64,000 nt of DNA, taken from assembly GCA_047973025.1 (NCBI GenBank), contig JBKEBE010000019.1, forward strand, positions 1-64,000. Direction: 5' to 3'. The DNA is from UPXZ01 sp047973025 (GTDB lineage Bacteria > Bacteroidota > Bacteroidia > Bacteroidales > Paludibacteraceae). A model generated the notes under the pieces. That model worked only from the letters and a program-made list of their open reading frames with translations, ran no database searches and was not told where the DNA came from. Shown piece after piece: positions 19,173 to 27,469 of this stretch. Position numbers and translations under genes: made by a program. Within the stretch, counting starts at the first letter, position 1; every line of letters begins with the position of its first letter.

Positions 19173-19853
19173 TTATATTTCTTTAATCTTGAATGGATTG
19201 TAAGAAATATTCGTATCGAATGTGTTTTCTTCTTCTTTCCTTTTTACCCATTTTACAATGCGATTGGTAAACGGCAACACCAGTATTTCGTATCCGGTTT
19301 TCATGGCTGTCTGTGTAAGTATCAGCATCCACAAATCGTTGTTGGGAATTACGCCTGAAAACGCGATGCTAAAGAAAACCAGCGAATCGGCACCTTCGCC
19401 TATAAGAGTCGAAACGACCGCCCGAATCGAGAAATTTCTTCCTTTTTGAAAAAGTTTCATTTTGCTCATAACAAAGGCATTCAAGAAGGACCCAATAAGA
19501 AAGGCGATAAAACTGGCAATAGTAATCCGCTGTGTATTACCAAGCACAAGCGCGAAAGCTTCCTGATGGGTAAAATTTTCGGAACCGGGAACGATGATGC
19601 TGAGGCGAAACACGATGATTGCCAGAAAATTCATCAAAAATCCCCACCAAATAATCAGCCGGGCTTTTCGGTAGCCCCAAACTTCGGCGATAATGTCGTT
19701 GACGATGTAAGAGATGGGAAAAATTAGCAAGCCGGCAGTGGCTTCAATGGAACCGATGTTAATCAGTTTTTGCTCAACGATGTTGGCGATAACCAGACAG
19801 GCTGTAAATAGGAGCCCGAAAACCATGTAGGTTACAGAAACTTGTTTTTTCAT
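19173..19853 (-). CDS. Queuosine precursor transporter (YhhQ family)
   Basis: An integral membrane protein of about 226 aa with six predicted hydrophobic segments. Family motifs are VIANIVEQKLI, FPISYIVNDIIAEVWGYRKAR and RAVVSTLIGEGADSLVFFSIAF. Homologues import preQ0/preQ1, the precursors of the tRNA base queuosine. The start MKKQVSVTYMVFG at 19853 is preferred over an in-frame codon 33 nt further up, whose extra residues are charged and unlike the family. No preQ1 riboswitch could be recognised upstream. Confidence 0.9.
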   Translation of the reverse strand: MKKQVSVTYMVFGLLFTACLVIANIVEQKLINIGSIEATAGLLIFPISYIVNDIIAEVWGYRKARLIIWWGFLMNFLAIIVFRLSIIVPGSENFTHQEAFALVLGNTQRITIASFIAFLIGSFLNAFVMSKMKLFQKGRNFSIRAVVSTLIGEGADSLVFFSIAFSGVIPNNDLWMLILTQTAMKTGYEILVLPFTNRIVKWVKRKEEENTFDTNISYNPFKIKEI

Positions 19854-19942
19854 ACTTCTTGTTTTTTTACCGTGGTGTTCAAGCACACGTGAAAGTTCTT
19901 TTTGCTTTTTTTAGAAAGTTTTTTTGTAAATATGGATTTGTA

Positions 19943-20242
19943 CTACGTAGTTGTGTTGTTTTCTTTTTCGGAAGGAGATAAAGCATTGTTTTTTCTCCTC
20001 CACGTAAATTCTTCCGGCACCGGATCATAACCGCTTCCACCCCAGGGATTACAGCTCAATATCCGTTTTGTCCCCAAATATATTCCTTTCAAAATGCCGT
20101 GCTTTTTTACCGCGTCAATCGCGTATTGCGAACATGTTGGCGTATATCTGCATGATGGCGGTGTGAGTGGAGAGATGGCGTACCGATAAAAATAGACCGG
20201 TAGTAAAACGATGAACTCCGGTATTTTTCTAATCGTACGCAT
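19943..20242 (-). CDS. yidD: Membrane protein insertion efficiency factor YidD
   Basis: A small (99 aa) amphipathic membrane-associated protein that assists YidC-dependent insertion. The diagnostic core is YRYAISPLTPPSCRYTPTCSQYA, followed by SCNPWGGSGYDPVP. It overlaps the end of rnpA by 14 nt, the classical rnpA-yidD coupling, which supports translational coupling. Confidence 0.95.
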   Translation of the reverse strand: MRTIRKIPEFIVLLPVYFYRYAISPLTPPSCRYTPTCSQYAIDAVKKHGILKGIYLGTKRILSCNPWGGSGYDPVPEEFTWRRKNNALSPSEKENNTTT

Positions 20243-20642
20243 TATCGGAAGGGGTTAAATTTGAAATAATTTTTATCAGTTTGTCAAGAGATCGATTCAT
20301 TTTTTCGTTCAAATCGCCGAAAGTTGGCATTTCGTTCGAGACGTATTGAAATGAAAGGTGGATATTCAGCTTGTTTTCAGTAGCAAATTGAACCAACACA
20401 GGTTTATTCAGCCGATAGGATTCACGTATTAGTCGTTTGATCCGATTTCTGGCAACAGCGGATTTAAATCGCTTTTTAGAAACGCTGACCATCGCGCGTG
20501 CCGCAATTGTTTCATCTTCTTCGCTTACCATCAAGAACACAACTCGAAACGGATAACCGATAAACGCTTTTCCTTGGGTATGAAGTGTTTCTACTGCTTT
20601 CACACCGTATAAATGTTCTTTTTTGGGAAACGAATTTTGCAT
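20229..20642 (-). CDS. rnpA: Ribonuclease P protein component
   Basis: Protein subunit of RNase P, which matures the 5' ends of tRNAs. The RNR motif ARNRIKRLIRESYRL is clear, preceded by VSKKRFKSAV. The start MQNSFPKKEHLYG at 20642 is chosen because the 12 extra upstream codons (hydrophobic, MLFLVLLGYFF) are unlike the family. It sits between hemD upstream and yidD downstream in one minus-strand operon. Confidence 0.93.
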   Translation of the reverse strand: MQNSFPKKEHLYGVKAVETLHTQGKAFIGYPFRVVFLMVSEEDETIAARAMVSVSKKRFKSAVARNRIKRLIRESYRLNKPVLVQFATENKLNIHLSFQYVSNEMPTFGDLNEKMNRSLDKLIKIISNLTPSDNAYD

Positions 20643-20713
20643 GAGAAAGAAATATCCCAAAAGTACTAAAAACAGCACAATCGGGATATGTTATTTTGGT
20701 AAGAATTCGTTTT

Positions 20714-21475
20714 TTATTTCTTCCCGTTTGATTTACGGTCTTCTTTCAGGTGGTTTTCCAGCGCCATGGTCATGGACGGGAAACCGGGCGACGGTGCTTC
20801 CAAATCCAATCTTAGACCTGCTTCGCGTACCGCGAATGCCGTATTGGTGCCAAAACAGCCGATTTGAATATCTCCTTGAGCAAAATCCGGAGCATTCTCT
20901 AACAGCGATTTGATACCGGCCGGACTGAAGAAAATCAACATGTCGTAAGCCTGCAATTCTTTAACCGATAGCTGATTACTAACCGTTTTATACATGATTG
21001 CTTGCGCAAAAGCAATCTTGGATTTTTCGAGAATAGTCATGGTCTCTTCGTTTCTCACATCGGAAGTAACATACAGAAATTTCTCCTCGGAATGCTTGTT
21101 GAATAGAAGCGGTAAATCTGAAAATTTTCCGGATTGAGAAAAGAAAATTTTCCGTTTCCGGTATTGGATGTACTTTTGCAAATACAAGGCGACTGTCTCG
21201 GAAACACAGAAATATTTCATCGTTTCAGGAACTGTTACGCGCATTTCTTCACAAAGACGGAAGAAATGATCGATTCCGTGGCGGGCATTGAATATTACCG
21301 CGGTATGATCCAGAATATTTATACGTTGGGTTCTGAACTCTTTGACTAAAATGGGTTCAACTTTGATAAAAGGTCGGAAATCAATCTTCACATTATACTT
21401 GTCAATAATGTCAAAATAAGGTGATTTTTCCGTTTGAGGTCGAGGTTGAGATATAAGTATTTTTTTGATTTTCAA
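20714..21475 (-). CDS. hemD: Uroporphyrinogen-III synthase
   Basis: Cyclises hydroxymethylbilane in tetrapyrrole synthesis. The protein has 253 aa and begins KIKKILISQPRP, with the family landmarks ILDHTAVIFNARHGIDHFF, FLYVTSDVRNEE and MLIFFSPAGIKSLLENAP. HemD sequences are poorly conserved, so the position between DUF4271 and rnpA, common in Bacteroidales, adds weight. The gap to DUF4271 is 27 nt, consistent with co-transcription. Confidence 0.9.
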   Translation of the reverse strand: MKIKKILISQPRPQTEKSPYFDIIDKYNVKIDFRPFIKVEPILVKEFRTQRINILDHTAVIFNARHGIDHFFRLCEEMRVTVPETMKYFCVSETVALYLQKYIQYRKRKIFFSQSGKFSDLPLLFNKHSEEKFLYVTSDVRNEETMTILEKSKIAFAQAIMYKTVSNQLSVKELQAYDMLIFFSPAGIKSLLENAPDFAQGDIQIGCFGTNTAFAVREAGLRLDLEAPSPGFPSMTMALENHLKEDRKSNGKK

Positions 21476-21502
21476 GGCTTTGTTCTATTTTTGTTAAACA
21501 AA

Positions 21503-22594
21503 CTACATAATCGTTGTGCAAACACGAATCAGGATTAAAATCGGTAAAATTTCGAGCGTGCAAAGATACAAAAAAATGTAGAACAAAACTAAAAATTTGG
21601 TATAAAATATTTGAAATAGTTTAATAATCAGAATGATATAAAACATCCCGACTAATACTAAAACAGCCACGATTAGGGGCGTTTGCCAACTTACAGGTTG
21701 GTAAATGTATAAAATGGTAAGCGGAAAGATAAGTATGGCAAGCACATTAGTCATGCTGAAATACATACTTTTGTACATTCTGGTAGTGTGTTGATTGAAA
21801 AAAGTATTCCCCACGACTTCAAACAGCAGATTTTTTAATAAATACACCCCTACGAATACGAGTAGCAATACGCCAAAACCACGTATGTCAAAATTACCCT
21901 GCATCTTATACAGGTATAGATAGGTTGAGAATGCAAATACGATTATTGAAAATAACGTAATAAAAATCTGATATTGAGCAGAATTGCTCGTAGGACTTTC
22001 TATTAATTTGACGGGGTCTTTTTTTGAAAAGAATGATTTGAAGTTTCGGGTAAAGCTCTCCGCTGATTGAAGAATCCCTGCTACTAAAAACAAAAAGAGT
22101 ATCATAATTACCATGAAAGTCCAAGATTCCGTAGCAGGGAGCGACGGGTGTGGGATACCATCCATTCCTACAATTGTGTTTGTCGTGGAAAGCGCATCTG
22201 CGTTTCGGGCTGAATCAGAGGCTGCAAGACTGTCATCGAATACCGTTGAATCATTAGCAAAAGAATGGGTACTACGGACACCCCGTGGTTGATTATTCGA
22301 TGATTCTGACATTGGGGATGAAGCATGTTCGGCACCTTTCTGTATTACGGTTGGAGTTGAGCTTGCCACAGATTTTGTATCTGTCGAACGAGTAGATTCC
22401 GAACCGGAGCGACTGTCTCCCGGTAGGGATACAGAATCATTTCTCAAATGAGCTGTACTGCTTTTGTCTGTGTGTAAAATGCTGTCTGGCACGATTGATT
22501 GTAAATTGTGTTGTTTTTTTTGTATAAATATGCAATTAATAATCGGAGTTCCGTCCCTTTCATATTTTAGCGAAAAGCCGCATATCCACATCAA
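21503..22594 (-). CDS. DUF4271 membrane protein
   Basis: The C-terminal 200 residues hold six to seven hydrophobic segments, starting WTFMVIMILFLFLVAGIL, and match the DUF4271 family of Bacteroidota. The function is unknown. The preceding 120 residues are Ser/Thr/Asp rich and probably extracytoplasmic. The start is uncertain: the given frame opens inside the end of the LOG gene (35-nt overlap) and its first 30 residues look unrelated. An alternative ATG in another frame (minus strand, just after the LOG stop) gives KGTELRLLIAYLY and would join this frame by a one-base change in an A8 tract (22514-22521). Confidence 0.75.
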   Translation of the reverse strand: MMWICGFSLKYERDGTPIINCIFIQKKQHNLQSIVPDSILHTDKSSTAHLRNDSVSLPGDSRSGSESTRSTDTKSVASSTPTVIQKGAEHASSPMSESSNNQPRGVRSTHSFANDSTVFDDSLAASDSARNADALSTTNTIVGMDGIPHPSLPATESWTFMVIMILFLFLVAGILQSAESFTRNFKSFFSKKDPVKLIESPTSNSAQYQIFITLFSIIVFAFSTYLYLYKMQGNFDIRGFGVLLLVFVGVYLLKNLLFEVVGNTFFNQHTTRMYKSMYFSMTNVLAILIFPLTILYIYQPVSWQTPLIVAVLVLVGMFYIILIIKLFQIFYTKFLVLFYIFLYLCTLEILPILILIRVCTTIM

Positions 22595-23138
22595 TCGGCT
22601 TGCTGTAGTTGATAGCTTCGATGGCTTGCTCGGCTGTTTCTACAACCGTCCACAAATCCAAATGTTGTTTTCGCATAAACAACTCGTCAGCCGCTTGTTC
22701 GAATTGTGCCAACAGGTGGTTGAAATAACCATTTACATTTACGATGATTACCGGGTTTTTATAAATTCCGAGCTGTTTCCATGTGATGATTTCCAGCAAC
22801 TCTTCCATAGTTCCGTATCCACCCGGTAGTGCTACCACTGTATCGCTCCTCAAAGCCATCTGTTCCTTCCGTTCGTGCATGGATTCCGTCAAGACAAGTT
22901 CAGTCAAACCATCATGCTGCCACTCTACTTCGACCATAAAACGCGGGATTATTCCCGTTACCTTTCCCCCGTTTTTAAGTACACTGTCAGCCAGCACCCC
23001 CATTAAGCCTACAGAGCCACCGCCATATATCAGTTGCATGTCGTTTTCAGCTAAAAAAGTTCCTAATTTTTTTGCGGTTTCAACGTAAACGGCATTTATT
23101 TGACTACTGGACGCGCAGTAAACACAGACATTTTTCAT
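22560..23138 (-). CDS. LOG family protein (TIGR00730)
   Basis: A 192-aa Rossmann-like protein with the lysine decarboxylase-like signature PGGYGTMEELLEIITWKQLG and the N-terminal VCVYCASSSQINAVY. Members are phosphoribohydrolases acting on cytokinin-type nucleotides or AMP/pyrimidine 5'-monophosphates; they are not lysine decarboxylases. It is first in the DUF4271-hemD-rnpA-yidD run, so it may share the transcript. Confidence 0.92.
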   Translation of the reverse strand: MKNVCVYCASSSQINAVYVETAKKLGTFLAENDMQLIYGGGSVGLMGVLADSVLKNGGKVTGIIPRFMVEVEWQHDGLTELVLTESMHERKEQMALRSDTVVALPGGYGTMEELLEIITWKQLGIYKNPVIIVNVNGYFNHLLAQFEQAADELFMRKQHLDLWTVVETAEQAIEAINYSKPIDVDMRLFAKI

Positions 23139-23286
23139 GGGCAGGTAATTTTATACAAATGTACGGTTTTCTTTCGTATTTTTGAATAAGCAAGCAAATT
23201 TGCCAATGCTTTAAATTTTACAAATTCATTTTTTTTTCTTGTATTTTTTCTTAATTTTGTTAGTTGAAAATATTATCTATAAAATT

Positions 23287-24345
23287 ATGAAGCATCTTAT
23301 TTATACGATTGGCTCATTCATGATGGGGGTTATCTTGATATCTTGTGGGGCGACGAAGCCGGCTGTATCCGACAACAAAGTAGCCCTACAAGTACTAGGA
23401 GTAGGTTTTTACAATTTAGAAAATTTATTCGATACAATTAATCAAGCAAATTTGGATGAAGAATTTCTTCCCGATGGTTCAATGCATTGGACGAGTCTCA
23501 AATACAAAGCCAAATTGAAGAACATGGCATACGCGATTTCTCAAATCGGACAAGATGTTACTCCAAGAGGTGTTTCTATTTTGGGGGTGTCGGAAATTGA
23601 AAATCGTGGTGTACTCGAAGATTTGGTCAAAGAACCGACCATCGCGAACAGGACTCTCCGGATTGTACATTACGATAGTCCTGACAGGCGGGGTGTAGAC
23701 GTAGGATTGCTGTATAATCCCAGAGATTTTGTAGTCTCGGCAAGCAAGTCATATCGTTTAAATTTCCCGGAAGACACCACCTTGCTCACTCGTGATCAGT
23801 TGCTTGTCAGCGGCTATTTGCTCAACGAAAAGATTCACGTCATAGTGGGTCATTGGCCTTCCCGAATTGGGGGCGAACAAGCGTCAGCTCCCAAAAGAAA
23901 TGCCGCGGCGGCACTTTCAAAGCACATAGCGGATTCACTGTACCGGCAAGACGCGAACGCGAAAATTATTATAATGGGTGATTTTAACGACGACCCGTTT
24001 AACGAAAGTGCGGCAAAAATTCTCGACGCGAAGAAAAACAGGGATGACGTTCCCGAAAAAGGACTGTACAATCCGATGTGGCGTATTCTTGATAGCGGAG
24101 TAGGCTCATTAGCCTATAACAATCAATGGAATTTGTTTGATCAAATCATTATTTCCAAGCCTTTTCTACACAATGACAATACGAAATTACGGTTCTGGAA
24201 AGCGGAGATATTCAACAAAAATTTTCTGATTCAGCAAGAAGGAAGCTATAAAGGAAGCCCTTTACGCACACACGCGGGAGGTGTTTGGCTGAATGGCTAT
24301 AGCGATCACTTCCCGACATTGATTTACTTAGTCAAGGAAAAGTGA
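23287..24345 (+). CDS. Lipoprotein endonuclease/exonuclease/phosphatase family protein
   Basis: A 352-aa protein starting at the ATG at 23287 (MKHLIYTIGSF) with a lipobox ILISCG, hence membrane-anchored and outside the cytoplasm. The EEP fold shows YNLENLFD, the catalytic Glu in GVSEIENRG, VGHWPSR, the Asp-Asn pair in IMGDFNDDPFN and the final SDHFP. Substrates could be nucleic acids or phosphoesters. An in-frame upstream TTG/ATG region gives a hydrophobic extension and was not used. A TAATTTTG box (23252-23259) lies 27 nt upstream of the ATG. Confidence 0.87.
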   Translation: MKHLIYTIGSFMMGVILISCGATKPAVSDNKVALQVLGVGFYNLENLFDTINQANLDEEFLPDGSMHWTSLKYKAKLKNMAYAISQIGQDVTPRGVSILGVSEIENRGVLEDLVKEPTIANRTLRIVHYDSPDRRGVDVGLLYNPRDFVVSASKSYRLNFPEDTTLLTRDQLLVSGYLLNEKIHVIVGHWPSRIGGEQASAPKRNAAAALSKHIADSLYRQDANAKIIIMGDFNDDPFNESAAKILDAKKNRDDVPEKGLYNPMWRILDSGVGSLAYNNQWNLFDQIIISKPFLHNDNTKLRFWKAEIFNKNFLIQQEGSYKGSPLRTHAGGVWLNGYSDHFPTLIYLVKEK

Positions 24346-24426
24346 TATTAACCCGACACTAATATAACGTGATATTATTCTACACAAATAGCTGTTTATG
24401 AATACTTTGACACGTAAAAAATGTCG

Positions 24427-24449
24427 TTATTAACCCGCCTGGTTAATAA
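24427..24449 (+). other. Hairpin in the DUF4290 leader
   Basis: A perfect 9-bp stem TTATTAACC / GGTTAATAA with loop CGCCT lies 45 nt before the DUF4290 ATG. It has no T-tract, so it is not a standard terminator. A TTTGACAC motif just upstream (around 24407) also occurs in the leader repeat at 25183. Confidence 0.4.
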
Positions 24450-24494
24450 TGATGTCGGTACGAAAAACTAAAAACTAAAAACCAAACCTAAATT

Positions 24495-25103
24495 ATGAAC
24501 TATTCGACTCTACAAGGCAAGCTGATTATGCCTGAATACGGGCGCAACATTCAACGAATGATTGAACATGCGCTAACCATCGATGAGCGCGAAGAGCGTA
24601 CTCGGTGTGTGAACATGATTATTAACATCATGGGAAACCTATTCCCTTATCTGCGGGATGTCAACGACTTTAAGCACAAACTGTGGGATCATGTCGCCAT
24701 TATGTCCGAATTCCGTCTGGATATTGATTATCCGTATGAAATCGTAAAGGCTGAAAATCTCTACGAACGTCCCGAAACAATTCCGTACAAAAACTCGAAG
24801 ATTACTTACATGCACTATGGTCGGAATTTAGAAGATATGATCGAACGAGTTTCTGAATATCCCGAAGGCGATACCAAGAACGAACTAATCCGCCTGCTCG
24901 CCAACCAGATGAAAAAATGTTTTCTTACTTGGAATAAAGAAGTGGTAGATGACAAGAAAATCTTTGATGATTTACGTGAACTCTCAAAAGGCAAGCTCGA
25001 TATCTCCTCCGACATCCTGAAATTGATGGAAAGCAGGGAAGTCCTTCACCCGAAGAAGAATCAAAATAATTCAAGTCAAAATAGAAGTAAAAAAAGTAAG
25101 TGA
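24495..25103 (+). CDS. DUF4290 protein
   Basis: A 202-aa soluble helical protein of unknown function found throughout Bacteroidota. Recognisable family text is MPEYGRNIQRMIEHALTIDERE near the start and MHYGRNLEDMIE in the middle; the repeated YGRN(I/L) suggests an internal duplication. The tail is Lys/Asn/Ser rich. It is usually encoded just upstream of murA, as here, which hints at a link to the cell envelope but does not prove it. Confidence 0.85.
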   Translation: MNYSTLQGKLIMPEYGRNIQRMIEHALTIDEREERTRCVNMIINIMGNLFPYLRDVNDFKHKLWDHVAIMSEFRLDIDYPYEIVKAENLYERPETIPYKNSKITYMHYGRNLEDMIERVSEYPEGDTKNELIRLLANQMKKCFLTWNKEVVDDKKIFDDLRELSKGKLDISSDILKLMESREVLHPKKNQNNSSQNRSKKSK

Positions 25104-25182
25104 GCAGGCTAATGCATACAAAGTCTCTTTTTTTTAGTAAATTTTGGTTTGTGCCACGTCATCCGATTGCTAAATCGTATGA

Positions 25183-25279
25183 AACAGCCATGTAAAAATA
25201 ACTTTGACACACAAGGGGATGATTAATAGCTTGTTCCGTGTGTTCTTAATGTAAAAGAATAAATTGTAAACACCTGAAA
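25183..25279 (+). repeat. Dispersed leader repeat, copy E (in front of murA)
   Basis: A 97-bp non-coding segment nearly identical to the reverse complement of 41079-41175, with about 10 differences. It contains ATGTAAAAATAACTTTGACAC, in which TAACTTTG fits a -7 box, then ATGATTAAT and TTAATGTAAAAGAATAAA. GACAC and GTGT about 35 nt apart could pair. It ends 42 nt before the murA ATG. Confidence 0.75.
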
Positions 25280-25321
25280 TATTTTTTTTTTACGATAAAG
25301 AAAAACAACTTGCAATAATAA

Positions 25322-26629
25322 ATGTCAACGTTCAAGATAGAAGGTAAGCGGAAATTAAGCGGCTCCATTGTGCCCCAAGGAGCCAAGAATGAGGCTTTAC
25401 AGGTGATTTGTTCGATTTTACTGACCGACAAACCCGTTACGATTAGCAATATCCCCAATATTTTAGATGTGTCGAATCTGATAAAACTTGTAGGGAAAAT
25501 GGGTGTAACGGTAGAGTACCTTGCAGAAAATACATACCGTTTTACAGCAGAAAGAATTAATTTAGATTATCTACAAACCGAAGATTATTATACCGAAAGC
25601 TCTTCTTTACGAGGTTCCGTGATGATAGTCGGACCACTGGTAGCACGATACGGAACAGCGGTCATTCCTAAGCCGGGAGGCGACAAAATAGGCAGAAGAC
25701 GCTTGGATACACATTTCGTAGGGATACAAAAATTAGGTGCTGATTTTTATTTTGATGCGGACAAAAAACTGTATCGAATTAAAGCGGAAAAACTGAAAGG
25801 TACCTACATGCTACTCGACGAAGCGTCAGTAACCGGTACAGCCAATATCGTTATGACAGCCGTGCTTGCCGAAGGGATTACTACCATTTACAACGCCGCG
25901 TGCGAACCATATCTTCAGCAACTTTGTAAAATGCTGAATCGAATGGGCGCCAATATCTCCGGTATTGGCTCAAACCTGCTGACGATACAAGGTGTATCAG
26001 CACTCCATGGATGCGAACACGTCATCTTGCCGGACATGATTGAGGTAGGCAGTTTCATCGGCATGGCCGCTATGACCGGTTCCGAAATTACGATTAAAAA
26101 TGTTGGTTTCGATGAGCTTGGGCTGATTCCTGACAGTTTCCGTCGTTTGGGAATTACGCTCGAACGACGGGGAGAAGATGTTTTTATCCCGAGTCAGGAA
26201 AGTTATACCATTGAATCCTTTATCGACGGCTCTATCATGACTATTGCAGACGCGCCCTGGCCCGGACTTACCCCTGACCTGCTGAGTGTCTTTTTGGTAA
26301 TAGCCACAAAAGCCAAAGGAAGTGTTTTGATTCATCAGAAAATGTTCGAGAGTCGCTTGTTTTTTGTCGATAAACTAATAGACATGGGGGCGCAAATCAT
26401 TCTTTGCGATCCACATCGGGCAACCGTCATCGGTCTTGGTAATTCCCTATACCTTCGACCGGCTAAAATGAGTTCGCCGGATATTCGGGCAGGAATCGCG
26501 CTTCTTATCGCGGCGATGGAGGCAAATGGAACCAGCATTATCGAAAACATCGAACAAATTGATCGTGGCTACCAAAACATCGACCAAAGATTGAATGCAC
26601 TGGGAGCAAAGATTGAACGAATTTCTTGA
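25322..26629 (+). CDS. murA: UDP-N-acetylglucosamine 1-carboxyvinyltransferase with Asp active site
   Basis: First committed step of peptidoglycan synthesis: transfers enolpyruvate from PEP to UDP-GlcNAc. The protein has 435 aa. The N-terminal Lys/Asn pair is in QGAKNEALQ. The active-site loop reads PKPGGDKIGRRRLDTH, with Asp (residue 121) where E. coli MurA has the fosfomycin-reactive Cys115. Asp-type MurA is known from Mycobacterium and Chlamydia and is insensitive to fosfomycin. The C-terminal catalytic Asp region (PDLLSVFLVIATKAKG) and Arg are present. Confidence 0.95.
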   Translation: MSTFKIEGKRKLSGSIVPQGAKNEALQVICSILLTDKPVTISNIPNILDVSNLIKLVGKMGVTVEYLAENTYRFTAERINLDYLQTEDYYTESSSLRGSVMIVGPLVARYGTAVIPKPGGDKIGRRRLDTHFVGIQKLGADFYFDADKKLYRIKAEKLKGTYMLLDEASVTGTANIVMTAVLAEGITTIYNAACEPYLQQLCKMLNRMGANISGIGSNLLTIQGVSALHGCEHVILPDMIEVGSFIGMAAMTGSEITIKNVGFDELGLIPDSFRRLGITLERRGEDVFIPSQESYTIESFIDGSIMTIADAPWPGLTPDLLSVFLVIATKAKGSVLIHQKMFESRLFFVDKLIDMGAQIILCDPHRATVIGLGNSLYLRPAKMSSPDIRAGIALLIAAMEANGTSIIENIEQIDRGYQNIDQRLNALGAKIERIS

Positions 26630-26702
26630 ATCATCCCATTCGTGCTTGATTCTCCTGAAGATGAAATATCTGTACGCCGACAGGCAATCTGCTTTAGATT
26701 AG

Positions 26703-27305
26703 ATGATTACGAACGACACTTACAAGACAATATCTTCCGTATCTTCCGGTATTTACAAGGAAAAGGGCAGCAAATTCCTATCTTTCGCAATTCCTGTCCG
26801 TGACGTTGAGCAGGTCAAATCAACGCTGGAAGTATATCGAAGAGAGTATTTCGATGCTCGTCACGTCTGCTATGCCTATATGTTGGGCGAAGAACGGATT
26901 GATTATCGCTCAAATGATGATGGCGAGCCTTCCGGTACAGCAGGACGCCCCATTCTCGGACAGATAAATTCATACGAATTGACGGACATCTTGATTATTG
27001 TCGTTCGCTATTTTGGTGGTATTTTGTTGGGCACCGGCGGATTGGTAACCGCGTACAAAGAAGCAACCGCGGACGCCTTCCGCCACGCTACGATAATTGA
27101 AAGAAAAATTGAAAAACCACTAACAATCCACTTCCCTTATGAGCTGATGAGTGAAGTTTCTCGCTTGGTAAAAGAATTTGACTTGCAAGTGTCTCATCAG
27201 AAATTCGAAATGACTTGTGAAATTACTTTCGCGGTCTCTAAAGGTAAATTTGACAGCATAAAAGCTCGGTTTGAAAAAATTTATGGAATAAAGGTCAGCA
27301 AATAG
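26703..27305 (+). CDS. IMPACT/YigZ family protein
   Basis: A 200-aa protein with the UPF0029 signature DDGEPSGTAGRPILGQI and YFGGILLGTGGLVTAYKEA. Eukaryotic IMPACT regulates the eIF2 kinase Gcn2; the bacterial role is unsettled, although homologues are sometimes linked to ribosome or proline-peptide metabolism. It has a two-domain layout (N-terminal IMPACT domain, C-terminal ferredoxin-like domain). It follows murA by 73 nt and may be co-transcribed. Confidence 0.92.
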   Translation: MITNDTYKTISSVSSGIYKEKGSKFLSFAIPVRDVEQVKSTLEVYRREYFDARHVCYAYMLGEERIDYRSNDDGEPSGTAGRPILGQINSYELTDILIIVVRYFGGILLGTGGLVTAYKEATADAFRHATIIERKIEKPLTIHFPYELMSEVSRLVKEFDLQVSHQKFEMTCEITFAVSKGKFDSIKARFEKIYGIKVSK

Positions 27306-27422
27306 ATTTTATAAATTTAGTCCGAATAAGTAAGTGGTATAAACGATTTTTACGGTTTCTTACGTTGCCCTCGAAAAAAAATATTTAAACAATATTAAAA
27401 GTTTTTGTTTTGCAAACTCGAC

Positions 27423-27453
27423 TTTGCAAAATCAAATATTATTCCTATTTTTG
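27423..27453 (+). promoter_or_regulatory. Promoter of the AAA/DUF4143 ATPase gene
   Basis: TTTG (27423-27426), 19 nt, then TATTTTTG (27446-27453): a full match to the Bacteroidetes consensus. It places the start of the gene at the ATG at 27470, because earlier in-frame codons lie upstream of the promoter. Confidence 0.75.
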
Positions 27454-27469
27454 TACGCTATTTGAACCG

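Noticed and set aside
19854..19942. preQ1 riboswitch before the queuosine-precursor transporter
   Set aside because: No aptamer hairpin with the A-rich tail pattern could be recognised.
22560..23138. Lysine decarboxylase
   Set aside because: The PGGxGTxxE motif belongs to LOG-type phosphoribohydrolases; the lysine decarboxylase name is an old misannotation.
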